Positions 7,337-16,818 of a stretch of DNA of 39,351 nucleotides are shown here, one piece after another. The stretch's first letter is position 1, and each line of letters starts with the position of its first letter. This DNA is from Nocardioides stalactiti (GTDB taxonomy: Bacteria; Actinomycetota; Actinomycetes; Propionibacteriales; Nocardioidaceae): the NCBI RefSeq assembly GCF_014180715.1, contig NZ_JACEFC010000032.1, positions 1 through 39,351 on the forward strand, written 5' to 3'. Below the pieces are notes generated by a model that did not search any database, was not told the DNA's origin, and was given only the letters and a program-made list of their open reading frames with translations. A program made the translations under genes and the position numbers.

Positions 7337-9941
7337 CAGCCTGCTCCGCGATCTCCGCGGCGACGGACAGCTCGGTAGCGGCCTCGTCGATCGTGAAGAC
7401 CAGCTCGCCGGTGATCTTGCCGGCGGAGCGGAGGTCGGCGGTGGCGATCTCGGCGTGCTTGACCAGGCGCTCGGGGCCGGTGATCTCGACACGGGCGAGC
7501 TCGGTGCGCATGGAGACCTTGGCGGTCGACTTGGCGCCGCGGATGCCGCCGAGGGCGGCGGCGATGGCGTCGATCGCGGTGCCGTCGGTGGCGCCGGCCG
7601 AGCCCAGCTCGTTGACCGTCGGCCAGGAGGCACGGTGGACCGAGCCTTCCTGCCACCACGACCAGACCTCTTCGGTCACGTACGGCAGGAACGGCGCCAG
7701 CAGGCGCAGCTGGACGTGGAGGGCGAACGCGAGGGTCGCCTTCGCGGACTCCGAGGCGTGACCGTCGCCGGCGTACGCCCGCTCCTTCACCAGCTCCAGG
7801 TAGTCGTCGCAGAACTCCCAGAAGAACTTCTCGGTGACCTCGAGCGCCGTCGTGTAGTCGTAGGCCTCGAACGCCTCCGTCGCCCGGCGCACCACGCCGC
7901 CGAGGCGGCCCAGGAGCGCCGCGTCGACCTGCTCGCCGACCAGCGAAGGGCTGAAGTGTGTCGCCCCCACGCTGCCGAGGACGAACTTCGACGCGTTGAG
8001 GACCTTCATCGCCAGCCGGCGGCCGACCTTCATCTGGGTCTCGTCGAACGGCGAGTCCAGGCCCGGGCGGGCGATCGCCGCACGCCAACGGACCGCGTCG
8101 GCGCCGTACTTGTCGAGGATCTCGTTGGGGACGACGACGTTGCCCTTGGACTTCGACATCTTCTTGCGGTCCGGGTCCACGATGAAACCCGAGATCATCG
8201 CGTGCGACCACGGCGACGCGTTGTTCTCGAAGTGCGCGCGCACCACGCGGCCGAACAGCCAGGTCCGGATGATGTCGTGGGCGTGGGTGCACAGGTCCAT
8301 CGGGAAGACGCGGCCCCACAGGTCCTCGTCGTCCACCCAGCCACCCGCGATGTGCGGGGTCAGCGACGACGTCGCCCACGTGTCCATCACGTCCGGGTCG
8401 CCGATGAAGCCGCCCGGCTTGCCGCGCTGGTCCTCGGTGTAGCCGGACGGGGCCTGCGTCGACGGGTCGATCGGCAGCTCCGCCTCGGTCGGCAGCAGCA
8501 GCCGCGCGTAGTCCGGCTCGCCCTCGGCGTCCAGCGGGTACCAGACCGGGAACGGGATCCCGAAGAAGCGCTGGCGCGAGATCAGCCAGTCGCCGTTGAG
8601 GCCACCCACCCAGTTGTCGAAGCGGTGCCGCATGTGCGGCGGCAGCCACTCGATCTCCGCGCCGCGGGCGATCATCTGGTCGCGCAGGCCGGCGTCGCGG
8701 CCGCCGTTGCGGATGTACCACTGACGCGTCGACACGATCTCGAGCGGCTTGTCGCCCTTCTCGTAGAAGTTCGCCATCCGCTGCGTCGCCTTGGGCTCGC
8801 CGTCGAGGTCGCCCGTCTCTCGCAGCTTGGCGACCATCGCCTCGCGCGCCGAGAACACGGTCTTGCCGGCCAGGTCCTCGTACGCCGCCGACGCCTGCTC
8901 CGAGGACAACCACTCGGGGGTGTCGCGGTGGAGCCGGCCGTCGCGGCCGATGACGGTGCGGACCGGGAGCTGGAGCTCGCGCCACCACTGGACGTCGGTG
9001 AGGTCACCGAACGTGCAGCACATCGCGATGCCGGCGCCCTTGTCCATCTCCGCAGCGGCGTGCGCCAGCACCGGGATCTCGACGCCGAACACCGGCGAGG
9101 TGACGGTCGAGCCGAAGAGCGGCTGGTAGCGCTCGTCGTCCGGGTGGGCGATCAGCGCGACCACCGACGGGATCAGCTCGGGACGCGTGGTCTCGATGTG
9201 GACGGGGGAGCCGTCCGCTGCGTGGAACGCCACCCGGTGGTAGTGACCGGCGTAGTCCCGCGCCTCGAGCTCGGCCTGCGCCACCGCCGTCTGGAAGGTG
9301 ACGTCCCAGAGGGTCGGCGCCTCCTGGAGGTAGGCCTCGCCGCGGCCCAGGTTGCGCAGGAACGCGCGCTGGCTGACGGCCTGCGCCCGGTGGCCGATCG
9401 TCGTGTACGTCGTGTCCCAGTCGACCGAGAGGCCCAGGGTGCGCCACAGCGACTCGAAGACCTTCTCGTCCTGCTCGACCAGCTGCTCGCAGAGGGCGAT
9501 GAAGTTCGGCCGGCTGATCGGGATCTGCCGCTTCGGGTCGGGCTTCTCCGGCGGCGTGAAGTCGGCGTCGTACGGCAGCGACGGGTCGCAGCGGACCCCG
9601 AAGTAGTTCTGCACCCGGCGCTCGGTCGGCAGGCCGTTGTCGTCCCAGCCCATCGGGTAGAAGACGGACTTGCCGGTCATCCGCTGGTAGCGGGCGATCA
9701 GGTCGGTGTGGGTGTAGGAGAAGACGTGACCCACGTGCAGGCTGCCGCTCACGGTCGGCGGCGGCGTGTCGATCGCGTAGACGTTCTCGCGCGGCTGGGT
9801 GCGGTCGAACGCGTAGGTCTGGGCCGCCTTCCAGCGGTCCGCCCACTTCTCCTCGAGGCCCTCCAGCGCAGGCTTGTCCGGTACCTCGACGGCACCGAGG
9901 TCGGTGCTCGTCGGGTCGGTGGCCTGCGGGTTCTCGCTCAT
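7329..9941 (-). CDS. valS: Valine--tRNA ligase
   Basis: This class Ia aminoacyl-tRNA synthetase of 870 residues charges tRNA-Val with valine in the cytoplasm and edits mischarged threonine. The HIGH-type signature HVGH is at residues 69-72 within [20 protein letters not shown]1 editing insertion follows. The KMSKS loop is in [11 protein letters not shown] near residue 590, and a helical anticodon-binding domain follows, starting around residue 650. The C-terminus is alanine- and glutamate-rich. Length matches actinobacterial ValRS. I chose the ATG at 9941 (MSENPQAT); a TTG three codons upstream (9950) is also in frame, but AGGATTGAGGG lies before the ATG. The gene is divergent from a SpoIID-type gene with about 60 nt between starts. 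No T-box leader fits in that space. Confidence 0.95.
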   Translation of the reverse strand: MSENPQATDPTSTDLGAVEVPDKPALEGLEEKWADRWKAAQTYAFDRTQPRENVYAIDTPPPTVSGSLHVGHVFSYTHTDLIARYQRMTGKSVFYPMGWDDNGLPTERRVQNYFGVRCDPSLPYDADFTPPEKPDPKRQIPISRPNFIALCEQLVEQDEKVFESLWRTLGLSVDWDTTYTTIGHRAQAVSQRAFLRNLGRGEAYLQEAPTLWDVTFQTAVAQAELEARDYAGHYHRVAFHAADGSPVHIETTRPELIPSVVALIAHPDDERYQPLFGSTVTSPVFGVEIPVLAHAAAEMDKGAGIAMCCTFGDLTDVQWWRELQLPVRTVIGRDGRLHRDTPEWLSSEQASAAYEDLAGKTVFSAREAMVAKLRETGDLDGEPKATQRMANFYEKGDKPLEIVSTRQWYIRNGGRDAGLRDQMIARGAEIEWLPPHMRHRFDNWVGGLNGDWLISRQRFFGIPFPVWYPLDAEGEPDYARLLLPTEAELPIDPSTQAPSGYTEDQRGKPGGFIGDPDVMDTWATSSLTPHIAGGWVDDEDLWGRVFPMDLCTHAHDIIRTWLFGRVVRAHFENNASPWSHAMISGFIVDPDRKKMSKSKGNVVVPNEILDKYGADAVRWRAAIARPGLDSPFDETQMKVGRRLAMKVLNASKFVLGSVGATHFSPSLVGEQVDAALLGRLGGVVRRATEAFEAYDYTTALEVTEKFFWEFCDDYLELVKERAYAGDGHASESAKATLAFALHVQLRLLAPFLPYVTEEVWSWWQEGSVHRASWPTVNELGSAGATDGTAIDAIAAALGGIRGAKSTAKVSMRTELARVEITGPERLVKHAEIATADLRSAGKITGELVFTIDEAATELSVAAEIAEQAAE

Positions 9942-9988
9942 AACCCTCAATCCTATTGGGGGGCCGCCACCGACTTGAATTCACGCAC

Positions 9989-9994
9989 TACCCT
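9989..9994 (+). promoter_or_regulatory. -10 box for the SpoIID-domain gene
   Basis: TACCCT (TANNNT) ends 7 nt before the ATG at 10002. No Shine-Dalgarno sequence precedes that ATG, so a leaderless transcript fits. No matching -35 box is visible. Confidence 0.4.
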
Positions 9995-10001
9995 CGGACG
10001 G

Positions 10002-11195
10002 ATGGTCAGAGCCCTGGGTCTGCTGCTCGTCGCGTCGCTCCTCGTGGTGGCCGCTCCCGCAGCGCCGAGCCCGGCCGGCGCGCCCGCCCAGACGGTGGCT
10101 CAGTCGGTGGTCCAGCGCGGCCCGGCCTCGGTCACCCTCGAGGGCCGCGGCTACGGCCACGGCCGCGGGATGTCGCAGTACGGCGCCCAGGGCGCTGCGT
10201 CGGAGCGCGGCAAGACCCACCGGCAGATCCTGCGCTTCTACTACCCGGGCCTGGCCTTCGGCACCGCCGGCGGCACGATCCGCGTGCTGATCACCGCGGA
10301 CAGCGACGGGGACGTCGTGGTCGGAGCGCGTCGGCGCCTGGCGGTGCGCAGCGTAGGCTCCGACGAGCGCTTCCCGCTGACGTCGAAGGGTGCGAAGCGC
10401 TGGAGGATCACGCCGATCGACGGTGGCTCCAGCAGCCGGGTCTGGGTGCTCCGCAGCGGCTGGAAGAAGGTCCGGGACCTGCCCGGTGCGGCGCAGTTCG
10501 AGGCGGGCGGACGACCGATCGAGCTGTTCACCCCGGCCGGAGCGGTCCGCTACCGCGGCGCGTTGCGCTCAGCGGGTCCCGGGTCGGACCGCGCCACCGT
10601 CAACGTGCTGGACCTGGATCCCTACCTGCGGGGCGTCGTCCCCCGGGAGGTCCCCGCCCTCTGGCACCCCGAGGCCGTGCGTGCCCAGTCGATCGCCGCT
10701 CGGACGTACGCGGCCTACGAGCGTGCGTTCACCGACCGCGGCCACTTCGACGTGTACGACACCACGCAGTCGCAGGTCTACGGCGGGCGGACCGCCGAGC
10801 ACCCGGCCTCCGACGACGCGGTCCGAGCGACCGCCGGGGTCGTGCTCACCGACGACGGCGAGCCGGCCTTCACGCAGTTCTCGTCGAGCAACGGTGGCTG
10901 GACGGTCGCCGGGACGCTGCGCTACCAGGTGGCGAAGGAGGACGTCTGGGACCCCTGGGCGGGCAACCCCAACCGCACCTGGACCACCACGGTCGCCGCG
11001 ACGGCGATCGAGCGTGCCTACCCCGCGATCGGCGACTTCCGTCGGCTGCGCGTCGTCGAGCGCGACGGGCACGGGGCCTGGAACGGCCGTGCCCTGCGGG
11101 TCAGGGTGGTCGGCGCGCGTGCGTCGCGAACGGTGGACGCGACCGACCTCCGCGTCGCGTTGGGTTTGAAGTCCACCTGGTTCCGCCAGGCCTGA
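10002..11195 (+). CDS. Secreted SpoIID/LytB-domain protein
   Basis: This is a 397-residue protein with a Sec signal peptide (about residues 1-27: VRALGLLLVASLLVVAAPAA followed by a proline/alanine stretch). The N-terminal motif GYGHGRGMSQYGAQG (50-64) is characteristic of the SpoIID/LytB family. The core YLRGVVPREVPALWHPEAVR, followed by AQSIAARTYA, spans about 198-227 and contains Glu206 at the position of the conserved SpoIID glutamate. SpoIID is a lytic transglycosylase acting on peptidoglycan glycan strands; in non-sporulating actinobacteria the paralogues are presumed cell-wall remodelling enzymes. It is divergent from valS and followed 43 nt later by an RTX-repeat protein. The open frame extends far upstream as an artefact of antisense coding; the signal peptide and the -10 box decide the start. 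Confidence 0.88.
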   Translation: MVRALGLLLVASLLVVAAPAAPSPAGAPAQTVAQSVVQRGPASVTLEGRGYGHGRGMSQYGAQGAASERGKTHRQILRFYYPGLAFGTAGGTIRVLITADSDGDVVVGARRRLAVRSVGSDERFPLTSKGAKRWRITPIDGGSSSRVWVLRSGWKKVRDLPGAAQFEAGGRPIELFTPAGAVRYRGALRSAGPGSDRATVNVLDLDPYLRGVVPREVPALWHPEAVRAQSIAARTYAAYERAFTDRGHFDVYDTTQSQVYGGRTAEHPASDDAVRATAGVVLTDDGEPAFTQFSSSNGGWTVAGTLRYQVAKEDVWDPWAGNPNRTWTTTVAATAIERAYPAIGDFRRLRVVERDGHGAWNGRALRVRVVGARASRTVDATDLRVALGLKSTWFRQA

Positions 11196-11238
11196 CGTGT
11201 CTCACTCACCGAGCACGACGAAGTCGACCGGCACCCCG

Positions 11239-12429
11239 ATGGGACCTCGTCGTTGGACGGGCATGCGCATCGCGATCCTGACGCTTCTCGGACCTGCCCT
11301 TGCTGTCACGGCCTTCGGGCCCTCGGCCCCCGCCTCGGCGGGTGGTGAGACCTGCCTGGGCCAGACGGTCACCATCAACGGCACCGACGGCGACGACGAG
11401 ATCCAGGGCACCGTGCTCTCCGACGTGGTCTTCCTCGGTCCGGGTGACGACACGTTCTACGGCGCCGAGGGCGACGACGTCGTCTGCGGCGGCACCGGCG
11501 CGGACAAGATCTTCGGCGGCATCGGCAACGACCGGATCGACGCGGGCGGCGACAACGACAAGGTCTGGGGCGGCGACGGCGACGACGAGGTCAAGGGCGG
11601 CGGGGGCAACGACATCCTCCGCGGCGAGAACGACGACGACATCATCCGCGGGGCGGGCGGCAACGACCTGGTCCTCGAGAACGCGGGCGACGACCTCGTC
11701 ACCGGCGGCGGCGGCCGCGACATCGTCAGCTATCGCGAGTCCGCGACGCCCGTCAACGCCCAGTGGGGCAATGGCACCGTGACCGGAGCCGGCAACGACA
11801 CCATCGGCAACACCGAGCGCTTCGAGGGCAGCCGCCTCGCCGACACCATCAACGGCGGCGACGGCTTCGACGACCTGGCCGGCGGCGGCGGCGACGACCG
11901 CATCTTCGGCCGCGGCGGCGACGACCTGCTGCGGATCTCGACGGGCGAGGGCCGCGGCGGCGCCGGCAACGACGCGTTCATCGTCCGTCGTACGGGCGAG
12001 GCGTTCGGCGAGGCCGGCAATGACCGGTTCGTCATGCGGGGCGGTACGTCGCGCGGTGGCGCCGGCAAGGACCTCTTCCAGGTGCTCGCGAAGGGTGCCG
12101 GTCACGCCGACGGCGGCGCGGCCGCCGACGTCATCTCCTTCGAGAAGGTCAAGCGCGGCGTCACCGCGAGCTTCGCGCGCGGCAAGGCGACCTGGGGCAA
12201 CCGCCAGGTCACCATGGGCGGCATCGAGGTCATGAAGGGCACCAAGCTCGCCGACAACCTCGAGGGCAGCAGCGACCCCGACTTCCTCAACGGCTTCGGC
12301 GGCAACGACAAGCTCAGCGGCGCCGGCGGCAACGACCTGCTCATCGGCGGCAAGGGCTTCGACATCGGCAACGGCGGCCCCGGCGGCGATGTCTGCGTGA
12401 CCGAGGTCAAGAACGCCTGCGAGGCCTGA
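11239..12429 (+). CDS. Secreted RTX-type calcium-binding repeat protein
   Basis: This is a 396-residue exported protein. The signal peptide includes MRIAILTLLGPALAVTAFGP and ends near ASAGG. Nearly the whole mature part consists of GGxGxDxhx nonapeptides (for example YGAEGDDVVCGGTGADKIFG and GGDGDDEVKGGGGNDILRG), which form calcium-filled parallel beta-rolls in RTX proteins. It ends with a cysteine-containing tail (VCVTEVKNACEA); paired cysteines also occur near the N-terminus. No catalytic domain is visible, so its role may be structural or adhesive. Start choice is uncertain: the ATG at 11239, the ATG at 11263 just before the hydrophobic core, and the GTG at 11197 are all in frame. It may be co-transcribed with the SpoIID gene, and it converges on pyc. 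Confidence 0.82.
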   Translation: MGPRRWTGMRIAILTLLGPALAVTAFGPSAPASAGGETCLGQTVTINGTDGDDEIQGTVLSDVVFLGPGDDTFYGAEGDDVVCGGTGADKIFGGIGNDRIDAGGDNDKVWGGDGDDEVKGGGGNDILRGENDDDIIRGAGGNDLVLENAGDDLVTGGGGRDIVSYRESATPVNAQWGNGTVTGAGNDTIGNTERFEGSRLADTINGGDGFDDLAGGGGDDRIFGRGGDDLLRISTGEGRGGAGNDAFIVRRTGEAFGEAGNDRFVMRGGTSRGGAGKDLFQVLAKGAGHADGGAAADVISFEKVKRGVTASFARGKATWGNRQVTMGGIEVMKGTKLADNLEGSSDPDFLNGFGGNDKLSGAGGNDLLIGGKGFDIGNGGPGGDVCVTEVKNACEA

Positions 12430-12453
12430 GCCTCACCCAGGGGCGGTCCCGGG

Positions 12454-15400
12454 TCAGTCCCCGAGGACCAGCACCAGGTCGCCGCCCTCCAGCGGCCGGG
12501 TGCCGGAGAACGACACCCGCTCGACGGTCCCCGCCCGCGGGGCGGTGATCGAGGCCTCCATCTTCATCGCCTCGATCGTCGCCAGCGTCGCGCCTGCCTC
12601 GACCTGGTCGCCCTGGGCGACCGTCACCGTCACCGCGCCCTGGTACGGCGCCGCGACGTGGCCGGGGTTGCCGGGGTCGGCCTTCTCCGCGCCCTCCGCG
12701 TCGGCGGTGATGCTCAGGTCACGGACCGGGATCGGGCGCAGTTGGCCGTCGATCCGGCACATCACCGTCCGGTAGCCCTTCTCGTCGGGCTCGCCGATCG
12801 CCTCGAGCCCCAGCAGCAGTCGCTTGCCCTCGGCGAGGTCGATCTCGTGCTCCTCGCCGACCCGCAGCCCGTAGAGGTAGTCGAGGGTCGGCAGGATCGA
12901 GACGTCGCCGTAGGTCGCGCGCGCGGCCTCGAACTCCTTGGTCGGGCCGGGGAACAGCAGCCGGTTGAGGGTGGCGCGGCGGTTCGCGGAGGTCGCGGCG
13001 AGGTCGTCGTTGTCTGCTGCCGACAACTCGGCGGCGGGCGGGGCCCAGTCCCGGCCCTCGAGCGCCTTGCTGCGGAACGGCTCCGGCCAACCGCCGGGCG
13101 GGTCGCCGAGCTCGCCGTGGAGGAAACCGATCACCGAGGCGGGGATGTCGTAGCTGCCGGGGTCGGCGGCGAACTCGGCGGGGTCGGCGCCGAGACCGAC
13201 CAGCGCGAGCGCGAGGTCGCCGATCACCTTCGAGGACGGCGTGACCTTCGGGACGTTGCCGAGGATGTCGTTGGCGGCGGCATACATGTCCTCGACCTGC
13301 TCGAACCGTTCGCCGAGGCCGAGGGCGATCGCCTGCTGCCGCAGGTTGGAGAGCTGGCCGCCGGGGATCTCGTGGCGGTAGACGCGGCCGGTGGGTGACG
13401 CGAGCCCCGACTCGAACGGCGCATAGACCCGGCGGACCGCCTCCCAGTAGGGCTCCAGCGCGCTGACCGCGGCGAGGTCCAGCCCGGTCTCCCGCTCCGA
13501 GTGGTCGGTGGCGGCGATGAGGGCGGTGAGCGAGGGCTGGGACGTGGTGCCCGACATCGAGGCGGCCGCCGCGTCGACCGCATCGACCCCGGCGTCGATC
13601 GCGGCGAGCAGGGTCGCGAGCTGACCGCCCGGGGTGTCGTGGGTGTGCAGGTGCACAGGGAGGTCGAAGCGCTCGCGCAGGGCGGTGACGAGGCGGCGGG
13701 CCGCGGGCGCCCGCAGCAGGCCCGCCATGTCCTTGATCGCCAGCACGTGGGCGCCCGCCTCGACGATCTCCTCGGCCAGCCGGAGGTAGTAGTCGAGCGT
13801 GTAGAGCCGCTCGCCCGGGTCCGACAGGTCGCCTGTGTAGCAGAGCGCCACCTCGGCGACCGCGGTCGTAGTGCCGCGCACCGCCTCGATCGCGGGCCGC
13901 ATCTGGGACACGTCGTTGAGCGCGTCGAAGATCCGGAACACGTCGATCCCGGTCGCCGCGGCCTCGTCGACGAACGCCGTCGTCACCTCCGTCGGGTACG
14001 GCGTGTAGCCGACGGTGTTGCGTCCGCGCAGCAGCATCTGCAGGCAGAGGTTCGGCATCGCCTGGCGCAGCGCGGCGAGCCGCTCCCACGGGTCCTCGGA
14101 CAGGAAGCGGAGGGCGACGTCGTACGTCGCGCCGCCCCAGCACTCGACCGACCACAGCTGGGGCGTCATCCGGGCGACGTGGCCGGCGACGCCCAGCAGG
14201 TCGGTGGTGCGGACGCGGGTCGCGAGCAGGCTCTGGTGGGCGTCGCGGAACGTCGTGTCGGTGACGGCCACCTGGTCCTGGGCACGGAGCCGCCGCGTGA
14301 ACTCCTCCGGCCCGAGTCGCAGGAGCTGCTGCCGGGTGCCGTCGGGGGCCGGCACCTCCAGCGACAGCGACGGCAGCTTGGCGGTCGGGTCGAGCGCGAC
14401 GGGCGGGTCGCCGAACGGCTTGTTGACGGTGGTCTCCGCCAGGTAGCGCAGCAGCTGACCGCCCTGGTCGACCGACTTGCGCGCCCGCAGCAGCTGCGGG
14501 TGGGTCTCGATGAACGACGTCGTCACGCCGCCGGCGGTGAAGTCGGGGTCGGTGAGCACCGCCTGGAGGAAGCCGAGGTTGGTGCGCACGCCGCGGATGC
14601 GGAACTCCGCGACCGCGCGCTGCGCCTTCTGGACCGCCTGGTCGAAGGTGCGGCCGCGGCAGGTGAGCTTGGAGAGCATCGAGTCGAAGTGCGGGCTGAC
14701 CTCGGCGCCGTTGTAGGTCGTACCGCCGTCGAGGCGGACGCCGGGACCGCCGGGGGAGCGGTACGTCGTGATCTTGCCGGTGTCGGGCCGGAAGTCGTTG
14801 GCGGGGTCCTCGGTGGTGATCCGGCACTGGAGGGCCGCGCCGCGCAGCCGGACCGAGTCCTGGCTCAGCCCGAGGTCGGCGAGCGTCTCGCCCGCCGCGA
14901 TCCTCAGCTGGGACTGGACGAGGTCGACGTCGGTGACCTCCTCGGTGACCGTGTGCTCGACCTGGATCCGCGGGTTCATCTCGATGAAGACGTAGCTGCC
15001 CTGAGGGTCGAGCAGGAACTCGACGGTGCCGGCGTTGCGGTAGCCGATCGCGCGCGCGAACTTCACCGCGTCGGCGCAGATCCGCTCGCGCAGGGCGGGG
15101 TCGAGGTTGGGGGCCGGCGCGATCTCGACGACCTTCTGGTGGCGGCGCTGCACCGAGCAGTCGCGCTCGAAGAGGTGGATGACACCGTGCTCGTTGTCGG
15201 GGCCGGTGTCGTCGGCGAGGATCTGCACCTCGATGTGGCGCGGGTCGACGACGGCCTGCTCGACGAACACGGTCGGGTCGCCGAAGGCCGCCTCGCCCTC
15301 GCGCATGCAGGCCTCGATGGCCTCCTTCAGCTTCGCCGGGTCGTCCACGCGCCGCATGCCGCGGCCACCGCCGCCCGCGACGGCCTTGACGAAGACGGGG

Positions 15401-15858
15401 AACGGCAGCGCCGACGCCGCCTCGACGAGCGCGGCGACGTCGGTCGACGGATCGACGCCAGCCAGGGTCGGGACACCGGCCTCCTTGGCCGCCGCGATCG
15501 CCCGGGCCTTGTTGCCGGTCAGCTCGAGGACGGTGGCGGGCGGACCGACGAAGGTGATGCCGGCGTTGACGCATGCCTCGGCCAGCGCGGGGTTCTCCGA
15601 GAGGAAGCCGTAGCCCGGATAGACGGCGTCCGCGCCCGCGCGGACCGCGACCTCCACGATCGCCTCGGGGTCGAGATAGCTGCGGACCGGGTGGCCGCGC
15701 TCGCCGATCTCGTAGGCCTCGTCGGCGCGCAGCCGGTGCTCGGAGCCGCGGTCCTCGTAGGGGAAGACGGCCACCGTGCGCGCGCCCATCTCGTAGGCGG
15801 CGCGGAACGCCCGGATCGCGATCTCTCCACGGTTCGCCACGAGCACCTTCGAGAACAT
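12454..15858 (-). CDS. pyc: Pyruvate carboxylase
   Basis: This 1,134-residue biotin enzyme makes oxaloacetate from pyruvate, bicarbonate and ATP, replenishing the TCA cycle. The biotin carboxylase domain carries GGGGRGM (162-168), SVQRRHQKVVE (235-245) and EMNPRIQVEH (293-302). The carboxyltransferase domain begins with DTTFRDAHQSLLATR (524-538). It includes the carbamylated-lysine motif AIKDMAG (Lys699) and the metal ligands HLHTHD (726-731). The C-terminal biotinyl domain has EAMKMEA with biotinylated Lys1099. Length and domain order are those of the single-chain alpha4 enzyme. The ATG at 15858 is preceded by TAGGCT at exactly 6 nt, so the gene looks leaderless. It needs the biotin ligase encoded at 30240. 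RTX-repeat genes lie on both sides. Confidence 0.97.
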   Translation of the reverse strand: MFSKVLVANRGEIAIRAFRAAYEMGARTVAVFPYEDRGSEHRLRADEAYEIGERGHPVRSYLDPEAIVEVAVRAGADAVYPGYGFLSENPALAEACVNAGITFVGPPATVLELTGNKARAIAAAKEAGVPTLAGVDPSTDVAALVEAASALPFPVFVKAVAGGGGRGMRRVDDPAKLKEAIEACMREGEAAFGDPTVFVEQAVVDPRHIEVQILADDTGPDNEHGVIHLFERDCSVQRRHQKVVEIAPAPNLDPALRERICADAVKFARAIGYRNAGTVEFLLDPQGSYVFIEMNPRIQVEHTVTEEVTDVDLVQSQLRIAAGETLADLGLSQDSVRLRGAALQCRITTEDPANDFRPDTGKITTYRSPGGPGVRLDGGTTYNGAEVSPHFDSMLSKLTCRGRTFDQAVQKAQRAVAEFRIRGVRTNLGFLQAVLTDPDFTAGGVTTSFIETHPQLLRARKSVDQGGQLLRYLAETTVNKPFGDPPVALDPTAKLPSLSLEVPAPDGTRQQLLRLGPEEFTRRLRAQDQVAVTDTTFRDAHQSLLATRVRTTDLLGVAGHVARMTPQLWSVECWGGATYDVALRFLSEDPWERLAALRQAMPNLCLQMLLRGRNTVGYTPYPTEVTTAFVDEAAATGIDVFRIFDALNDVSQMRPAIEAVRGTTTAVAEVALCYTGDLSDPGERLYTLDYYLRLAEEIVEAGAHVLAIKDMAGLLRAPAARRLVTALRERFDLPVHLHTHDTPGGQLATLLAAIDAGVDAVDAAAASMSGTTSQPSLTALIAATDHSERETGLDLAAVSALEPYWEAVRRVYAPFESGLASPTGRVYRHEIPGGQLSNLRQQAIALGLGERFEQVEDMYAAANDILGNVPKVTPSSKVIGDLALALVGLGADPAEFAADPGSYDIPASVIGFLHGELGDPPGGWPEPFRSKALEGRDWAPPAAELSAADNDDLAATSANRRATLNRLLFPGPTKEFEAARATYGDVSILPTLDYLYGLRVGEEHEIDLAEGKRLLLGLEAIGEPDEKGYRTVMCRIDGQLRPIPVRDLSITADAEGAEKADPGNPGHVAAPYQGAVTVTVAQGDQVEAGATLATIEAMKMEASITAPRAGTVERVSFSGTRPLEGGDLVLVLGD

Positions 15859-15864
15859 GCCGTC

Positions 15865-15870
15865 AGCCTA
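15865..15870 (-). promoter_or_regulatory. -10 box of pyc
   Basis: On the minus strand TAGGCT (TANNNT) ends 6 nt before the pyc ATG, placing the transcription start on the A of the start codon. Confidence 0.5.
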
Positions 15871-15974
15871 GGGTCGAATCGACGACGGCGGGCGGGGTAA
15901 TTCCCCTGGCTGACGGCGTTGCGCACGGTGCCCGTGGCGCTCCCGCCGTACTCTCGACGGCTGAGGAGGCAGCG

Positions 15975-16802
15975 ATGCGCGGACGCGCGGCCCTTGCGGC
16001 GCTCGTCGCACTGCTGAGCATGGCGGTGCTGGCGGCGCTCTTCGGCGTGTCCCGGGACGAGGACGAGCCGGGCGCCGAGCTCGCGGTCGCCGGTGCCAAC
16101 TGCGAGGGCATCCCCGCCACGATCGTCGGCACCGAGCGCAAGGACACCATCGAGGGCACACCCGGCCCCGACGTCGTGGTCGCCAAGGGCGGCGACGACG
16201 TCATCAAGACCTACGGCGACAACGACGTCATCTGCGGCGGCGCGGGATCCGACCGGATCTCCACCGGCGCCGGCGACGACGTCACGATCGGCGGCGACGG
16301 CAACGACTGGGTGACCAGCGTCGCCGGTGCCGAACGGATCTACGGCGGCCTCGGCGACGAGACCGTCGAGGTCACGACCGCCGCGGACACGCCCGTCAGC
16401 CTCGTCGGGGCGGAGGGGCTCGACCTGCTCACCCTCACCGTCGGCGGCACCGACCCGGTGCTGGTCGACCAGGCCGAGCAGATCCTCATCCTCGGCCCGG
16501 AGCCCGAGCACGAGCCCGGAGCGTTCAGCGGCTGGGAGCTGGTCTGGCTCAAGGGCAACCACGCATGGACCTACGTCGGCACCGACGTCGCCGACAGCGT
16601 CATCGCGCTCGGCGGACGGCTCACCGCCTCGACGTACGGCGGCAACGACGTCGTCTCGGCCGGCGACGGCGACGACATCGTCAACGGCGGCGACGGCAAG
16701 AAGGACGCTGCCGCGCTCCTGGACGGGGTCAACGCGTGCGCCGAGACCGAGTGGGGCGACTGCGACCCGCAGGTCGTCCTCCCCGGCGCCCGCCCGACCT
16801 AG
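15975..16802 (+). CDS. Secreted or anchored RTX-repeat protein
   Basis: This is a 275-residue protein. The ATG at 15975 follows a good ribosome-binding site (GAGGAGG, 15963-15969). An N-terminal hydrophobic stretch of about 20 residues (LAALVALLSMAVLAALFG) is a signal peptide or anchor. The mature part has degenerate RTX nonapeptides: GGDDVIKTYGDNDVICGGAG, GAGDDVTIGGDGNDW, then a less repetitive middle (about 130-215), and a last block GGNDVVSAGDGDDIVNGGDG. Cysteines in NCEG and NACAETEWGDC suggest disulphides. It resembles the RTX protein at 11239 but is shorter. It is divergent from pyc and converges with the MazF-like gene. The function is probably extracellular calcium-binding; no enzymatic domain is visible. 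Confidence 0.82.
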   Translation: MRGRAALAALVALLSMAVLAALFGVSRDEDEPGAELAVAGANCEGIPATIVGTERKDTIEGTPGPDVVVAKGGDDVIKTYGDNDVICGGAGSDRISTGAGDDVTIGGDGNDWVTSVAGAERIYGGLGDETVEVTTAADTPVSLVGAEGLDLLTLTVGGTDPVLVDQAEQILILGPEPEHEPGAFSGWELVWLKGNHAWTYVGTDVADSVIALGGRLTASTYGGNDVVSAGDGDDIVNGGDGKKDAAALLDGVNACAETEWGDCDPQVVLPGARPT

Positions 16803-16818
16803 GCACACGCGGTCGCCG

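Noticed and set aside
5863-8988. A 1,041-codon open frame on the minus strand
   Set aside because: It crosses the STAND gene, the 6805 gene and valS antisense or out of frame and reads as Arg/Pro/Gly-rich noise. Long antisense frames are expected at this GC content.
7188-10001. A plus-strand open frame of over 900 codons leading into the SpoIID gene
   Set aside because: It is antisense to valS, and the protein is Arg/Val/Leu-rich without domains. The signal peptide and -10 box set the real start at 10002.
11380-12380. DNA-level repeats in the RTX genes
   Set aside because: The GGCGGC/GACGAC pattern follows from encoding GGxGxD nonapeptides and needs no separate repeat feature.
13501-15900. 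A 799-codon plus-strand frame opposite pyc
   Set aside because: It is the antisense shadow of a certain gene (pyc) and has no ribosome-binding site or family motifs.
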